Source: Prosthecobacter sp.
GTDB taxonomy: Bacteria > Verrucomicrobiota > Verrucomicrobiia > Verrucomicrobiales > Verrucomicrobiaceae
Length of the DNA: 57,853 nt
NCBI GenBank assembly: GCA_021733925.1
Contig: JAIPJY010000045.1
Span: 1-57,853 of the forward strand
Direction: 5' to 3'
Part shown: piece after piece, positions 40,065-49,287 of the stretch
Layout: each line of letters begins with the position of its first letter
How positions within the stretch are numbered: the first letter of the stretch is position 1
Translations under genes and position numbers: made by a program
Notes under the pieces: model-generated
The model's database searches: none
Told to the model about the DNA's origin: nothing
Seen by the model: the letters and a program-made list of their open reading frames with translations, nothing else

Positions 40065-43000
40065 ATGCTCAATTTCATTCTCGAATTCTCGGTCCGTCAG
40101 CGTGCCCTCGTGCTGCTGGGGGCCTTCGGCCTGCTCGCTGCCGGCCTGATCTCTCTCATGCGTCTGCCCATCGATGCAGTGCCGGATCTCACCGGCCCGC
40201 AGGTGCAGGTCAATGTCGCCGTACCCGCGCTCGCCCCGGAGGAATCTGAGCGCGCTGTCACCCGGCCCATCGAAATGGCTCTCTCGGGAATGCCGGGGGT
40301 GAAGGATTCGCGTTCACTCACGAAATTCGGTCTCAGCCAGGTCACGGTCGAGTTTGAAGACGGTACGGACATTTTCCGCGCACGCCAGCTCGTCACGGAA
40401 CGCCTCACTGCCGTGATGCGCGATCTGCCAGCCGGCAGCGCTCTCAGCCTCGCGCCCATCAGCACCGGACTCGGCGAAATTTTCTATTACACGCTGCATT
40501 GGAAGAAGGGGGCCAAGGAAAAACCTGCGGATGAACGAGAGGGACTCATGCGTCTCTGGGAGACGCATGAATATGTCGTAAAACCGCACTTGCGCGTCGT
40601 TCAGGGCGTGGCGGAGATCAACAGCAATGGTGGTCATCAGCGGCAGGTTACTGTGGAACCCATGCTGGATAAATTGAAGGCGGCCAACATGACCTTTGGC
40701 GAGCTTGCCGACATCATCCGTGGCAACGTCGAAAATTCCGGCGGCGGCGTGATCAGCCGTGATGGTGAGCAGCTCACCATTCGCAGTGTCGGTCGCGTGA
40801 GCACGGCTGAGGAGATCGCCAAACTTCCCATCAAGTTCGGCGCTGCTATTGCGCCGCTGCGGGTGGAGGACGTTGCCAAGGTGCAGTGGGGCTCAGGCTT
40901 TCGCGGCGGTGCCGCCACCATGGACGGCGAAGAAGTGGTGCTGGGAACCGTGATGATGCTCATGGGCGAGAATGCCCGTGTCGTCTGCCATCGTGTGGCA
41001 CCGCGACTCGAGGAACTGCGCGATAAACTGCCTCCTGGCATGGATGTCACCGTCGTGTTTGAGCGTTCCGATCTCGTCGGGGCCACCGTGGGCACCGTGG
41101 AGAAAAATCTCGTCGAAGGCGCCGTGCTCGTCATCGTCGTGCTGCTTGTTTTGCTGGGGAACTGGCGTGCGGCGCTCATCGTGGCCCTGGCCATTCCGCT
41201 CTCCTTCCTTTTTGCCATCTGCGGCATGGTTCAGGGTGGCTGGTCTGGCAATTTGATGAGTCTGGGAGCGGTCGATTTTGGCCTCATCATTGATGGTGCC
41301 GTGGTCATGGTTGAAAACATCGTCCGCAGGCTCGGGCTCAAGCAGCATCACCTCGGACGCATTCTCACCAGTGAGGAACGCTCCCGCGAAGTGCTCGCCG
41401 GCAGCAAGCAGATGGCCAGCCCCATGTTCTTCGGGGTGCTCATCATCACCATTGTTTATCTGCCGATTCTCACCCTCACAGGCATTGAGGGGAAAATGTT
41501 CCGCCCTATGGCGGTGACGGTGATTTTTGCGCTCGCCGGAGCCCTGCTGCTGGCGCTCACCCTCATGCCCGCGATGTGCTCGTTCTTCCTCGGTGGCAAC
41601 GTCGCCGAGAAGGAAAACTGGATCATCGCCGGACTCAACCGCGTGTTTCAGCCCATGCTGCGTGCTGCCATCAGGCTGCGCTGGCTCGTTGTGATCGCGG
41701 CCATGGGTTTCTTCGCTTTCTGCGGCTGGCGCTTCACCACGCTCGGCGCGGAGTTTGTGCCCAAGCTCGATGAAGGTTCCATTGCCATGATGGCCTATCG
41801 CAAGGTGGGCATGAACCTGACAGAATCGCTGCGCCAGGATCTCGCGATCGGCAAATTCGTGCGTGAAAAATTTCCGCAGATCACCCGCTTTTACTCACGC
41901 ATCGGCACCAGCGAAGTCGCCACCGATCCCATGCCGCCAAATGAGACGGACATGTACGTTTTTTATACGCCTCTCTCCGAATGGCCGCAGGGACCGGGCC
42001 TTCCCAGAACCAAGGAGGATCTCATCCACGCCATTGATGAAGAAGTGAACAAGATGTTCCCCGATCAGAATTTCGAGTTCGGCCAGCCCATCGAAACGCG
42101 ATTCAATGAGATGATGGAAGGCACCAAGGCCGAACTTGCCGTGCGCATTTATGGCCTCGATTTTGATCTGCTCGAAAAGCTCGCGGTGCAGATCAAGGAC
42201 ATCATCAACGCAACCCCGGGTGGCGATGCCGAACTCGAAACCGATGGTCGTCCCAGCACGGTCATTCTTCAGGTGAAACGTGACGTTCTCACCAAATACG
42301 ACATCCCGCTCGCCGAGGTGAACCGCACCGTCTCAGCGGGCCTCGGCGGTGAGATCGCCGGTCAGGTCGTTGAGGGCATCCGCAGGCGTGACATCGTGGT
42401 TCGTCTGCCGGAGGCGGATCGTTCCAAGGAGGAGATGATGAAGGGGCTGCCGATCCGGGTTGGCGACTTCGGGATGCTCTCGCTCGGAGACGTGGTGGAT
42501 ATTCGCACCGAAAAAACCGTGGAACCCATCCGCCACAGCCGCACCCAGCGCCGGGCCGCGTTGCTCGTCGGCGTGAAGGGCCGCGACATGGAAGGTTTCG
42601 TCAACGAGGCGAGCGCACGCATCAAACAAGAAGTGACCTTTCCCGAGGGCTACAGCTTCGAGTTCGGCGGGACCTTTGAAAATTTGCAGGAAGCCCGTGC
42701 CCGTCTTCTCATCGTGGTGCCCACCGCCTTGGCGCTCATTCTGCTGCTCATCTTCTTCGCCTTCGGCAGCATCCGTCAGACCTTGCTCGTCGCCACCGGC
42801 ATCCCGCTCGCGTTGACCGGCGGCATCATCGCTCTTGAGCTGCGCGGCATGCCCTTCAGCATCACCGCCGCAGTCGGGTTCATTGCACTTAGCGGTGTGG
42901 CGGTGCTCAACGGGCTCGTGCTGGTCAACTACTTCAACGAACTGCGTGAGGAGGGCATGAGCGTTCGTGATGCGGTGCTCAACGGCGTCTCCACGCGGTT

Positions 43001-43217
43001 GCGACCCGTCATGATGACCGCGCTCGTAGCCGCGCTCGGATTCATTCCCATGGCACTCGCCCATGGGGCGGGAGCAGAGGTGCAGCGTCCGCTCGCCACC
43101 GTCGTCATCGGCGGCATCATCAGCTCCACCTTGCTCACGCTCCTGCTTCTTCCAATGCTCTATGATTGGATAGAGCGCAGTGCAAAGACGAAGGAGCCTT
43201 CAGCCGATCAACGATAG
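40065..43217 (+). CDS. CzcA-type heavy-metal efflux RND transporter
   Basis: The 1050-residue protein has the RND layout: helix 1, a large periplasmic loop, six helices, a second loop and five helices. In helix 4 the proton-relay motif DFGLIIDGAVVMVEN (about residues 404-418) is of the HME-RND type. The segment SRIGTSEVATDPMPPNETD resembles CzcA (Co/Zn/Cd) more than CusA. It exports metal from periplasm or inner-membrane face through the CzcC-like duct. A membrane-fusion protein (CzcB/CusB) normally completes the pump and is absent here. The last ten bases overlap the RlpA-like gene on the other strand. Confidence 0.92.
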   Translation: MLNFILEFSVRQRALVLLGAFGLLAAGLISLMRLPIDAVPDLTGPQVQVNVAVPALAPEESERAVTRPIEMALSGMPGVKDSRSLTKFGLSQVTVEFEDGTDIFRARQLVTERLTAVMRDLPAGSALSLAPISTGLGEIFYYTLHWKKGAKEKPADEREGLMRLWETHEYVVKPHLRVVQGVAEINSNGGHQRQVTVEPMLDKLKAANMTFGELADIIRGNVENSGGGVISRDGEQLTIRSVGRVSTAEEIAKLPIKFGAAIAPLRVEDVAKVQWGSGFRGGAATMDGEEVVLGTVMMLMGENARVVCHRVAPRLEELRDKLPPGMDVTVVFERSDLVGATVGTVEKNLVEGAVLVIVVLLVLLGNWRAALIVALAIPLSFLFAICGMVQGGWSGNLMSLGAVDFGLIIDGAVVMVENIVRRLGLKQHHLGRILTSEERSREVLAGSKQMASPMFFGVLIITIVYLPILTLTGIEGKMFRPMAVTVIFALAGALLLALTLMPAMCSFFLGGNVAEKENWIIAGLNRVFQPMLRAAIRLRWLVVIAAMGFFAFCGWRFTTLGAEFVPKLDEGSIAMMAYRKVGMNLTESLRQDLAIGKFVREKFPQITRFYSRIGTSEVATDPMPPNETDMYVFYTPLSEWPQGPGLPRTKEDLIHAIDEEVNKMFPDQNFEFGQPIETRFNEMMEGTKAELAVRIYGLDFDLLEKLAVQIKDIINATPGGDAELETDGRPSTVILQVKRDVLTKYDIPLAEVNRTVSAGLGGEIAGQVVEGIRRRDIVVRLPEADRSKEEMMKGLPIRVGDFGMLSLGDVVDIRTEKTVEPIRHSRTQRRAALLVGVKGRDMEGFVNEASARIKQEVTFPEGYSFEFGGTFENLQEARARLLIVVPTALALILLLIFFAFGSIRQTLLVATGIPLALTGGIIALELRGMPFSITAAVGFIALSGVAVLNGLVLVNYFNELREEGMSVRDAVLNGVSTRLRPVMMTALVAALGFIPMALAHGAGAEVQRPLATVVIGGIISSTLLTLLLLPMLYDWIERSAKTKEPSADQR

Positions 43218-43795
43218 CCCGGCGGCGGCGGCGGAATGCCCGCAGGCGGTGCACTGGTGCCGTACCCTGCGGGTGGAACCGCTGTGGGATTGGAGTACGT
43301 TTTGACAGCCGGTGGCGGGGTGTAGCTTGGCGGCGCTGCGTAATTGGCGGGTGCTGTGGCTCCATAATTGGAGCCGTAATTGGCTGCGGGCGGGTTGCCG
43401 TAGTTGGCCGCAGGAGCCGCGCCCCCGGCAATGGTTTTGGCCGTCACCGTGACATCACCGGGCTGGTGGTAGGGAATCTGAAGTTCCTGAGCTGCGGCAC
43501 GGGAGAGATTGATGACGCGGTTCGGATAGGACGGGAAGCGGTCGTTCACCGTCACATTGACCGTGCGCCCGTTGTAATTGTTCTTCACCTTGACCACGGT
43601 TCCAAAGGGCAGGGTGTTGTGTGCGGCGGTCCAGCCGAGGGGCTGATAAATGGCCCCCGAACTGGTGTAACGCCCCGCATACTGTTCCGCGATGTAGGAG
43701 GCATAACCTCGAACCTGATAGGCGGGCTTGGCGCAGCTGGCCAGCAGAGCGGGTAGCGCGATGGCTAGGACTCGAAGAAGTGCGTAATATTTCAT
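43208..43795 (-). CDS. RlpA-like septal-ring lipoprotein / lytic transglycosylase
   Basis: The 195-residue protein has a lipobox (ALLASC, Cys about 21) and a double-psi beta-barrel domain. The RlpA signature is present: GYASYIAEQYAGRYTSSGAI, then LPFGTVVKVKNN and VNDRFPSYPNRVINLSRAAA. RlpA proteins cleave denuded glycan strands or bind the septal wall. In place of a SPOR domain, the C-terminal 70 residues are a low-complexity Pro/Ala/Tyr/Asn/Gly repeat (ANYGNPPAANYGSNYG). The start at 43795 places the signal peptide correctly. It is convergent with the RND gene and divergent from the hydrolase gene. Confidence 0.88.
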   Translation of the reverse strand: MKYYALLRVLAIALPALLASCAKPAYQVRGYASYIAEQYAGRYTSSGAIYQPLGWTAAHNTLPFGTVVKVKNNYNGRTVNVTVNDRFPSYPNRVINLSRAAAQELQIPYHQPGDVTVTAKTIAGGAAPAANYGNPPAANYGSNYGATAPANYAAPPSYTPPPAVKTYSNPTAVPPAGYGTSAPPAGIPPPPPGYR

Positions 43796-43826
43796 GATCT
43801 GCAATATCGACCATAACCGGATTGGC

Positions 43827-44831
43827 ATGCGGCACAATCCCGCGCATCATCGCCGCGTGAAAAGAAAACGTGTCATACTTGGGGCTGTGTTTCTCTTGGT
43901 GCCGCCATTGGCCGGCTGGCTGGCGGCAGATCAGCTCGCGCATCCGTCACGCAGGCCGTTGCAGGATTATCATCGCGAGTTTTTGTCCGATCCAGCGGCG
44001 CACGGCGTGGTGTTGAAGTCCTTCAACTGCGCCGATGGCACCCCCTGTCTCGTCTGTGAGCCTGCTCCGAGTGGAGTTATGGGAAAACGCGGGCAGGTGA
44101 TCCGTGAGCAATTGGCGCAGAAAGGCATCACCTTGCAGGCACCCGGGAGCGTGGTGGGAAATCTGGTGCTGATGCATGGTCGCCGTGGTCGCAAGGAGGA
44201 CTACCTGCTCATAGCGGAGCGTTTCTGCGCCGTGGGCTTTCGCTGCATTCTGCCCGACCTGCCAGCACATGGCGATCATCCAGGAAATACTGCATGCTAC
44301 GGGGTGAGGGAAGCTCACCTGCCGGCACAGGTGCTGCGTGAAGCAGCGGCGAAGTTTGGCTTCAATCCGCAACCCACAGGAATCATGGGGCTGTCGATGG
44401 GTGGTGCGGTCAGCATTCGCTCAGCGGTGGACAAGGACGCACCATGGCGTGCCGCAGTGTTCGTTTCGACCTTCGATTCGTTGGACCATGTGGTCCGATA
44501 CCAGGCATCCCGCTGGGCGGGGGACTGGCTGGGTTCAGTCTGGAGCCGCATCACGGGCTGGTTTTATCAAAGAAAGACGCAGATCGACATCAGTGATGCG
44601 AACTCACTCGCACTGGTTTCTGGACTCCATTGCCCGGTGCTTGTCGCACATGGCACTTCAGATCGCGTGATTCCCATGGAGTGTGGACGTCGCCTCTATG
44701 ATGCACTTCCCACCGGCATCGAGAAACGCTGGGTTGAAATCCCGGGGGCTGATCACGACAACGTGCTGATCACCGATTTCCCGATCTACTCGGAGATGGC
44801 GGAGTGGCTGCTGCGCCACGTTTCCAATTGA
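43827..44831 (+). CDS. Alpha/beta hydrolase (serine hydrolase), membrane-anchored or exported
   Basis: About 334 residues. After a hydrophobic N-terminal segment (VILGAVFLLVPPLAGWLAA) comes an alpha/beta-hydrolase fold. The nucleophile elbow is GLSMGG, the acid is in HGTSDRVIP and the His in GADHDNV, so the triad looks intact. The oxyanion-side motif LMHGRRGRKEDYL also fits the family. Substrate unknown; esterases or peptidases of this type hydrolyse diverse esters. The start is uncertain: ATG 43827 and GTG 43857 both precede the signal-like segment. A BIME-like repeat follows at 44987-45068. Confidence 0.85.
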   Translation: MRHNPAHHRRVKRKRVILGAVFLLVPPLAGWLAADQLAHPSRRPLQDYHREFLSDPAAHGVVLKSFNCADGTPCLVCEPAPSGVMGKRGQVIREQLAQKGITLQAPGSVVGNLVLMHGRRGRKEDYLLIAERFCAVGFRCILPDLPAHGDHPGNTACYGVREAHLPAQVLREAAAKFGFNPQPTGIMGLSMGGAVSIRSAVDKDAPWRAAVFVSTFDSLDHVVRYQASRWAGDWLGSVWSRITGWFYQRKTQIDISDANSLALVSGLHCPVLVAHGTSDRVIPMECGRRLYDALPTGIEKRWVEIPGADHDNVLITDFPIYSEMAEWLLRHVSN

Positions 44832-45180
44832 GGCCGATGAGGCGGTGCCTTCACAAATACATGCCCTCCGCAGGGAGATGCCGGTGGTAGTGGCAGGCGG
44901 TGTGGGCTGCGGAGGGGTTGAAGGAGGGGGCTTCTGGAAGGAGGGAGAATGCAAGGGGTAGCAGCCCGGGCTGGAAGGAAGGATTCCAGGGACGCGCACA
45001 ACGCGTCCCTGCCATCCAGAGCAGGGGCGTGCCGCAGGGCTGGTAGGGATGCGTTGTGCGCGTCCCTGATTTCGGGTCTGTCGCGTCGCAGGCGCTCAAA
45101 AAGCTGCGCCGTCCTTGACGCGGTGAACAGCAGGCCTTTTCTCCCGACGGCATGGCTCCTTTGATTTGCAAAGACTCCGC
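44832..45180. other. Intergenic region carrying a BIME-like repeat
   Basis: The 349 bp between the hydrolase and the zinc-ribbon gene hold no convincing gene. The main structure is the inverted repeat at 44987-45068; the rest shows no promoter or RNA that I can support. Confidence 0.6.
44987..45068. repeat. BIME-like inverted pair of REP hairpins
   Basis: Two 27-base arms, 44987-45013 and 45042-45068, are inverted copies with two mismatches. Each arm folds alone: GGGACGCG-CACAA-CGCGTCCC in the left arm, and the same with one G-T pair in the right arm. The family differs in sequence from the element at 5168-5220 but has the same nested architecture. Confidence 0.75.
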
Positions 45181-46257
45181 TTAGACCGCCGGTTGTTGAA
45201 GTTCCACGCCGCCGCAGTCAGAGCAGGTGGTGATGCCGCTCTGGAATTCGGCACCGCATCGCGGACAGGTGGGCTGCTTTCCTGCCGCAGGCGGATCGTA
45301 ATCCTCTTCGGCAAGGCCTTCATGGCGGAAGAATTTTTTCAGTGCTTCGGCTTCGAGCGGAAGCGATTCGCTTTGAGACCAGCCGGGAACGTAGCGTGCC
45401 TCACGCCAAAACTGACGTGCATTCTGCAGCCAGCGCTTTTCATCCAGCAGACCACGCCAGGCGAGTGGATGCGGTGGTTCGGCCTCGGTGGTCAGATTCA
45501 CGACGTCAAACGCACGCATCGCCAGCTGTGGCAGAAAAGCGATCCCAAGCGCACGCCAGCGGCGATGGGGAATGATGAAGGCGCTTTTCCGGGTGCTGCG
45601 CAGAAACAACCAGGACTGGATGAATTGCAGCAGCAGCAGCACGCCTGCGGCGGCAAAAACGGCGGGGCTGTCGCCATAACGTTGATACAAAACGCTGATG
45701 ACACCGAAGCACCACATGAAATGGATCGTAGCACACCGGCGCAGTGATCGGGTGAGCTGCGAGGTGGCGGTGGCGGCTTTGTTCGCGGCCTGCGTGTCGA
45801 GTGTCGTACGGGCGTGCTTGTGAAAAGCGCTGCGGCGCTGTTCGGGCGTCAGGCCACGCCATTCAGTGAGCCGCTGCTGCCAGATTTCAGCCAGCGCTTG
45901 GGAGGGCAGGCGCACACGGGTGACGGTGTCGAGATGCAGCAGTGTTTCCTCGACACGCGGGGCCAACTGGTCCCAGGCGATGCGGACGCTCATGCTGTCA
46001 GTCAATCGTACGCGCAACGAATCATGATCGGGCACGAACACCCATGGCAGCGCCAGAGCATGCGCCTGCATGGGCGGCAGGGGAGAAAGCAGCAGTGGCG
46101 ATCCGCTGCCGATTTGCAGCCGCATCCATGGCCGTAGCGAGCTCCAGCCCGATTTGCCCGTGCCCGAAGCCATCCAGGCAGTGGATGGCACGAGGCGCAG
46201 GCATTCGATCAGATAGAGCAGCACGAAAACTGCGAGAAGCGTCTGGCCGTCGGTCAT
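45181..46257 (-). CDS. Hypothetical membrane protein with C-terminal zinc ribbon
   Basis: The 358-residue protein has an N-terminal hydrophobic helix (LLAVFVLLYLIECL) and further helices around 180-220 (IHFMWCFGVISVL, VFAAAGVLLLLQFI). A C-terminal zinc ribbon has two CxxC pairs (CPRCGAEF and CSDCGG). No family name is recognised. Its start lies three bases after the stop of the DUF2167 gene, so the two form an operon and may work together at the membrane. Confidence 0.75.
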   Translation of the reverse strand: MTDGQTLLAVFVLLYLIECLRLVPSTAWMASGTGKSGWSSLRPWMRLQIGSGSPLLLSPLPPMQAHALALPWVFVPDHDSLRVRLTDSMSVRIAWDQLAPRVEETLLHLDTVTRVRLPSQALAEIWQQRLTEWRGLTPEQRRSAFHKHARTTLDTQAANKAATATSQLTRSLRRCATIHFMWCFGVISVLYQRYGDSPAVFAAAGVLLLLQFIQSWLFLRSTRKSAFIIPHRRWRALGIAFLPQLAMRAFDVVNLTTEAEPPHPLAWRGLLDEKRWLQNARQFWREARYVPGWSQSESLPLEAEALKKFFRHEGLAEEDYDPPAAGKQPTCPRCGAEFQSGITTCSDCGGVELQQPAV

Positions 46258-46260
46258 GCG

Positions 46261-47175
46261 CTATTCTACGGGAGGCTGCTCGCGCGCTCCGAAGAGTTTG
46301 CCAAAGATTTTTTTGATGGCAGCCAAGACTCCGATAACGATCAGGATCGCCGCCTTGCCCAGTTTGGCAAAGACCAGCCCGAGCTTGCCGAACAGGCCCA
46401 TCTTGGCTGCAGCAAAGGCACCGGTGCCGGCAACAAGTGCGGTGAGTCCGTATTTTGCGACCTTGTCTCCTTCGCGGAACTCCGCGTAGCGCTGGCCTTC
46501 GACATAGGAGAAGCCGCCCATGACCCGCTGAAACTCGGTCAGCAGTGGCTGAAACTCCTCCGGGCCACACACGAGCTGAACCTTCATGGAGCCCGTACGG
46601 CCCAGCAGCCGTGTCTCGTAGTTGACGGATTCGCCGCCCTGCCCGTCCTTGCTTGAGATTCGCACAGCCCATTCGAGGGTCTTGGTAACATCATTGAATC
46701 GTGGTGGCATGGCCCAGCCAAGAATGGCGAGCTCTTCGATGCCGCGTTCCTTGCGCATTTGATTGGATTCCTCCAACCCATTGCGGCGCTTTTCGAGCAG
46801 ATCGTCTGCATTGATGTCGTTTTTCTCGTCATCCTTCACATGGCCGGAGTCGTCATAGCCGAAAATGATCCATGGGCCGATACCCTCGGTGGTGAGCATG
46901 CCGGACGCAGAGGACATGGGCAGATTGCCAAACAATTCCAGTACACGGCTGGTGCCGCTGCCATGGGTGAAGCGATAGCCTTGCGGGATGGCGATCTTGG
47001 CGACGCCGCCGAGATCTCCTGAGCCTTCACGCACCCAGCCGATCTTTTCCATGTCATCCAGCAGCTTTTTATCCCGCTCCTCTGCGCTCTGAGCGTCTGG
47101 TTGTTGTGCCTGAGTGGTGGAAAAAACTGCCAGACAGGCGAGCAGCACGGCGCGTGAGATGAAAGAAGACTTCAT
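46261..47175 (-). CDS. DUF2167-family membrane protein
   Basis: The 304-residue protein has a signal peptide and a large extracytoplasmic domain. Segments such as AKIAIPQGYRFTHGSGT and GPWIIFGYDDSGHVKDDEK are characteristic of DUF2167. One or two C-terminal membrane helices (GKAAILIVIGVLAAIKKIFG) end the protein. The family's function is unknown. It is transcribed before the zinc-ribbon membrane protein and is divergent from the gene at 47296. Confidence 0.85.
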   Translation of the reverse strand: MKSSFISRAVLLACLAVFSTTQAQQPDAQSAEERDKKLLDDMEKIGWVREGSGDLGGVAKIAIPQGYRFTHGSGTSRVLELFGNLPMSSASGMLTTEGIGPWIIFGYDDSGHVKDDEKNDINADDLLEKRRNGLEESNQMRKERGIEELAILGWAMPPRFNDVTKTLEWAVRISSKDGQGGESVNYETRLLGRTGSMKVQLVCGPEEFQPLLTEFQRVMGGFSYVEGQRYAEFREGDKVAKYGLTALVAGTGAFAAAKMGLFGKLGLVFAKLGKAAILIVIGVLAAIKKIFGKLFGAREQPPVE

Positions 47176-47295
47176 GCGCTGCCAGTCTCGTTGGGGCTGC
47201 GGGAGATCGTCAAGGCGAGGTTTTTACCAGATTCGTAATTGGCAGCTGAAGCCTTAGGCCGCATGTTCAGCGGTTGTTGACCCTCATTTTACTCC

Positions 47296-48072
47296 ATGGC
47301 TGAACCGAATCCTGCACCAGCAACCGCGCCACGCCGCGGGCCGGGATGCTTCACCACGCTGCTCCTGACGTTTCTGGCGTTGGTGATCATTGGAGGCATC
47401 ATCGTGTGGAAGGTGGTGGATGCAGATTTTGGCATGAAGTGGCTGGCTGAGCATTTCCAGAAGCAGACCATCACCGAGAGTTTTCGTGAAAACGTGAAGC
47501 GCATCGCCTCGTCTCACGGCGACGTCCTGGAACTGGCCACGCTGGACACCGAGGAGACGGTGACCAAGTATGACACCAAGACGTGGTTCAATGATGCCGT
47601 TTACCTCGGCACCACCGTCGCGGAAATTCGTGCGATGGTGGTCTATCGTTACCATCTGAAGCTGTCCGACGAATGGAAACTCACGGTTGAAAACGGACGT
47701 TGTGTGGTGATCGCGCCTGCCATCCGTCCTTCGCTGCCGCCGGCGATTCGCACGGAAACGATGGAGAAAAAATCCGAGGCAGGCTGGCTGCGATTCAACG
47801 CGGCGGAGAACATGGCCGAACTGGAGAAAGGACTGACTTCTATGCTGGAACGTCGTGCGGGTGTCCCAGGCAAAATCAAGCACGTGCGAGAAGCCAGTCG
47901 AATTTCGGTGGCCAAGTTTGTGCAGAACTGGGTGCTCAAAGAACAAAAACAAAACGAGCAGGGCAGCATCCGCGAGATCGTGGTGATTTTTCCTGACGAG
48001 CCAGCTGCGGCCAATGCTGCCGAAGCCTCGAAGCTGCCTGCCACCTTAAATCTGGAAGTGAGAGCTGATTAA
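47296..48072 (+). CDS. Hypothetical single-pass membrane protein
   Basis: The 258-residue protein has a Pro/Ala-rich cytoplasmic N-terminus, one membrane helix (CFTTLLLTFLALVIIGGIIV, about residues 18-38) and an extracytoplasmic domain of mixed alpha/beta pattern (VVYRYHLKLSDEWKLTV). No family is recognised with confidence. The next gene is convergent, separated by nine bases. Confidence 0.7.
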   Translation: MAEPNPAPATAPRRGPGCFTTLLLTFLALVIIGGIIVWKVVDADFGMKWLAEHFQKQTITESFRENVKRIASSHGDVLELATLDTEETVTKYDTKTWFNDAVYLGTTVAEIRAMVVYRYHLKLSDEWKLTVENGRCVVIAPAIRPSLPPAIRTETMEKKSEAGWLRFNAAENMAELEKGLTSMLERRAGVPGKIKHVREASRISVAKFVQNWVLKEQKQNEQGSIREIVVIFPDEPAAANAAEASKLPATLNLEVRAD

Positions 48073-48081
48073 GCCGGAGGC

Positions 48082-48531
48082 TCAAGGCTGCTGCCCTGCA
48101 GGATCATAGAGCAGCAGGTCGGACTCGAATTTCACAAAAGTCAGCGCTCCTGGCAGATCGGTGGGCCGCAGGTTGGTGAGGCTGAAATGTTTGCCTTTCC
48201 ACATCCCTTGCTGACCGGTGACGCCGCCGATCAGTTTGGCGGCGGAGGCCTGTTTGTCGCCTGGAATGACAAAATCCGCGCCACCTATGGTGGCATAGAC
48301 CCCGAGAGAAACGATTTCCTGAGCGTTGCGCTGGTTGGTCACGTGCTCAATGACGTCCCGGGTGTTTCCGCCGTACCAGCCGATCGCAATGCTGCTGAGA
48401 ATGCCGACCAAGCAGATGACGGTGAGCAACTCCAACAATGAAAAGCCAGCCGTCCAGTTCTTCGGCTGGGTATGCGGACGCAGAGAGGTTGCGGAGATGA
48501 GTAACACTGACTTTATAATTACTATAAACAT
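48082..48531 (-). CDS. Type IV pilin-like pseudopilin
   Basis: The 149-residue protein has the prepilin peptidase motif TAG|FSLLELLTVICLVGILSS: Gly, then Phe, Glu at +5 and a hydrophobic helix. PilD-type cleavage and N-methylation would give a pseudopilin of type II secretion or type IV pilus systems. The leader before the motif is long (about 29 residues from this ATG). ATG 48531 is the nearest upstream start; the frame stays open to 48594. No secretion genes are nearby, so it is an orphan pseudopilin, a common feature of Verrucomicrobia and Planctomycetes. Confidence 0.75.
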   Translation of the reverse strand: MFIVIIKSVLLISATSLRPHTQPKNWTAGFSLLELLTVICLVGILSSIAIGWYGGNTRDVIEHVTNQRNAQEIVSLGVYATIGGADFVIPGDKQASAAKLIGGVTGQQGMWKGKHFSLTNLRPTDLPGALTFVKFESDLLLYDPAGQQP

Positions 48532-48594
48532 CCTTTCGCCGCAATCTCTCGTTTTGACGGGTGACTGTCTGCATTTAGACAGAGACAGCAGCAC

Positions 48595-49242
48595 ATGAAA
48601 CCGGACTTAATCGCACAACTCCCTCGAACACAGCGCGAAGCTGTCGAGTCTGCCGGTTATCGCATCGTGCGCTGGGTGGCAGCGCGCGAAGTATTGCAGG
48701 CCCGCGTCTCGAAAGGCCGCATTGCGGGTCTTTTGGGTGAATTTATGACGCACTGGTTGTCGCTGGCTCCTGCGGTGGAGGCCGACTCAGAGCTCTGGCT
48801 TTCATTCGATTATGCTTTGGATCAGGCGAAACTAAAACTTGCGGGGGGCAGTGCAACGCTTGCCCAGTCGCCGCTGGAGCAGGCACTGCTTCATTTGCCG
48901 GCGTTGCGCCCTTTTTGGAGCCAGGAATTGCGCCTGCAGCACTTTGAGGCATTGCGTAACTTGGTGCCGCAAGCCTGGCTGCTGGACTCGGCCGAGGTTC
49001 CTCCCGGAGCAGTGATTCAGGGATTGGGAAAGGTTTCCTGGGAGCGAGTCCCCCAATTGCGGGAGCAGGAGTGGGAAATTCTGGACTCAAGGGGGCGTGT
49101 CCTCACGGATTGGCCTTCTGCTTTGGCATCAAATGACAGCATTTTGACCTCCAGGCTGGTTTCAAACGTAGTACTTAATGCATCATATGGGCGGAATGAC
49201 AAAGACCAGGTTGTTTTGCGTTCTCTTGAAGCGGCACCTTGA
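48595..49242 (+). CDS. Hypothetical cytoplasmic protein upstream of clpX
   Basis: The 215-residue protein has no signal peptide or membrane helix. It is rich in Leu, Ala and Glu and looks mainly helical, with a terminal beta-rich segment (ILTSRLVSNVVLNASYG). I do not recognise a family. Its start is divergent from the pseudopilin and its end lies 45 bp before clpX on the same strand; co-transcription with clpX is possible. The usual clpP is not present. Confidence 0.6.
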   Translation: MKPDLIAQLPRTQREAVESAGYRIVRWVAAREVLQARVSKGRIAGLLGEFMTHWLSLAPAVEADSELWLSFDYALDQAKLKLAGGSATLAQSPLEQALLHLPALRPFWSQELRLQHFEALRNLVPQAWLLDSAEVPPGAVIQGLGKVSWERVPQLREQEWEILDSRGRVLTDWPSALASNDSILTSRLVSNVVLNASYGRNDKDQVVLRSLEAAP

Positions 49243-49287
49243 CGTACATCCCGCTAACGTGCGACATTCTGACATCCCCAACTAATC

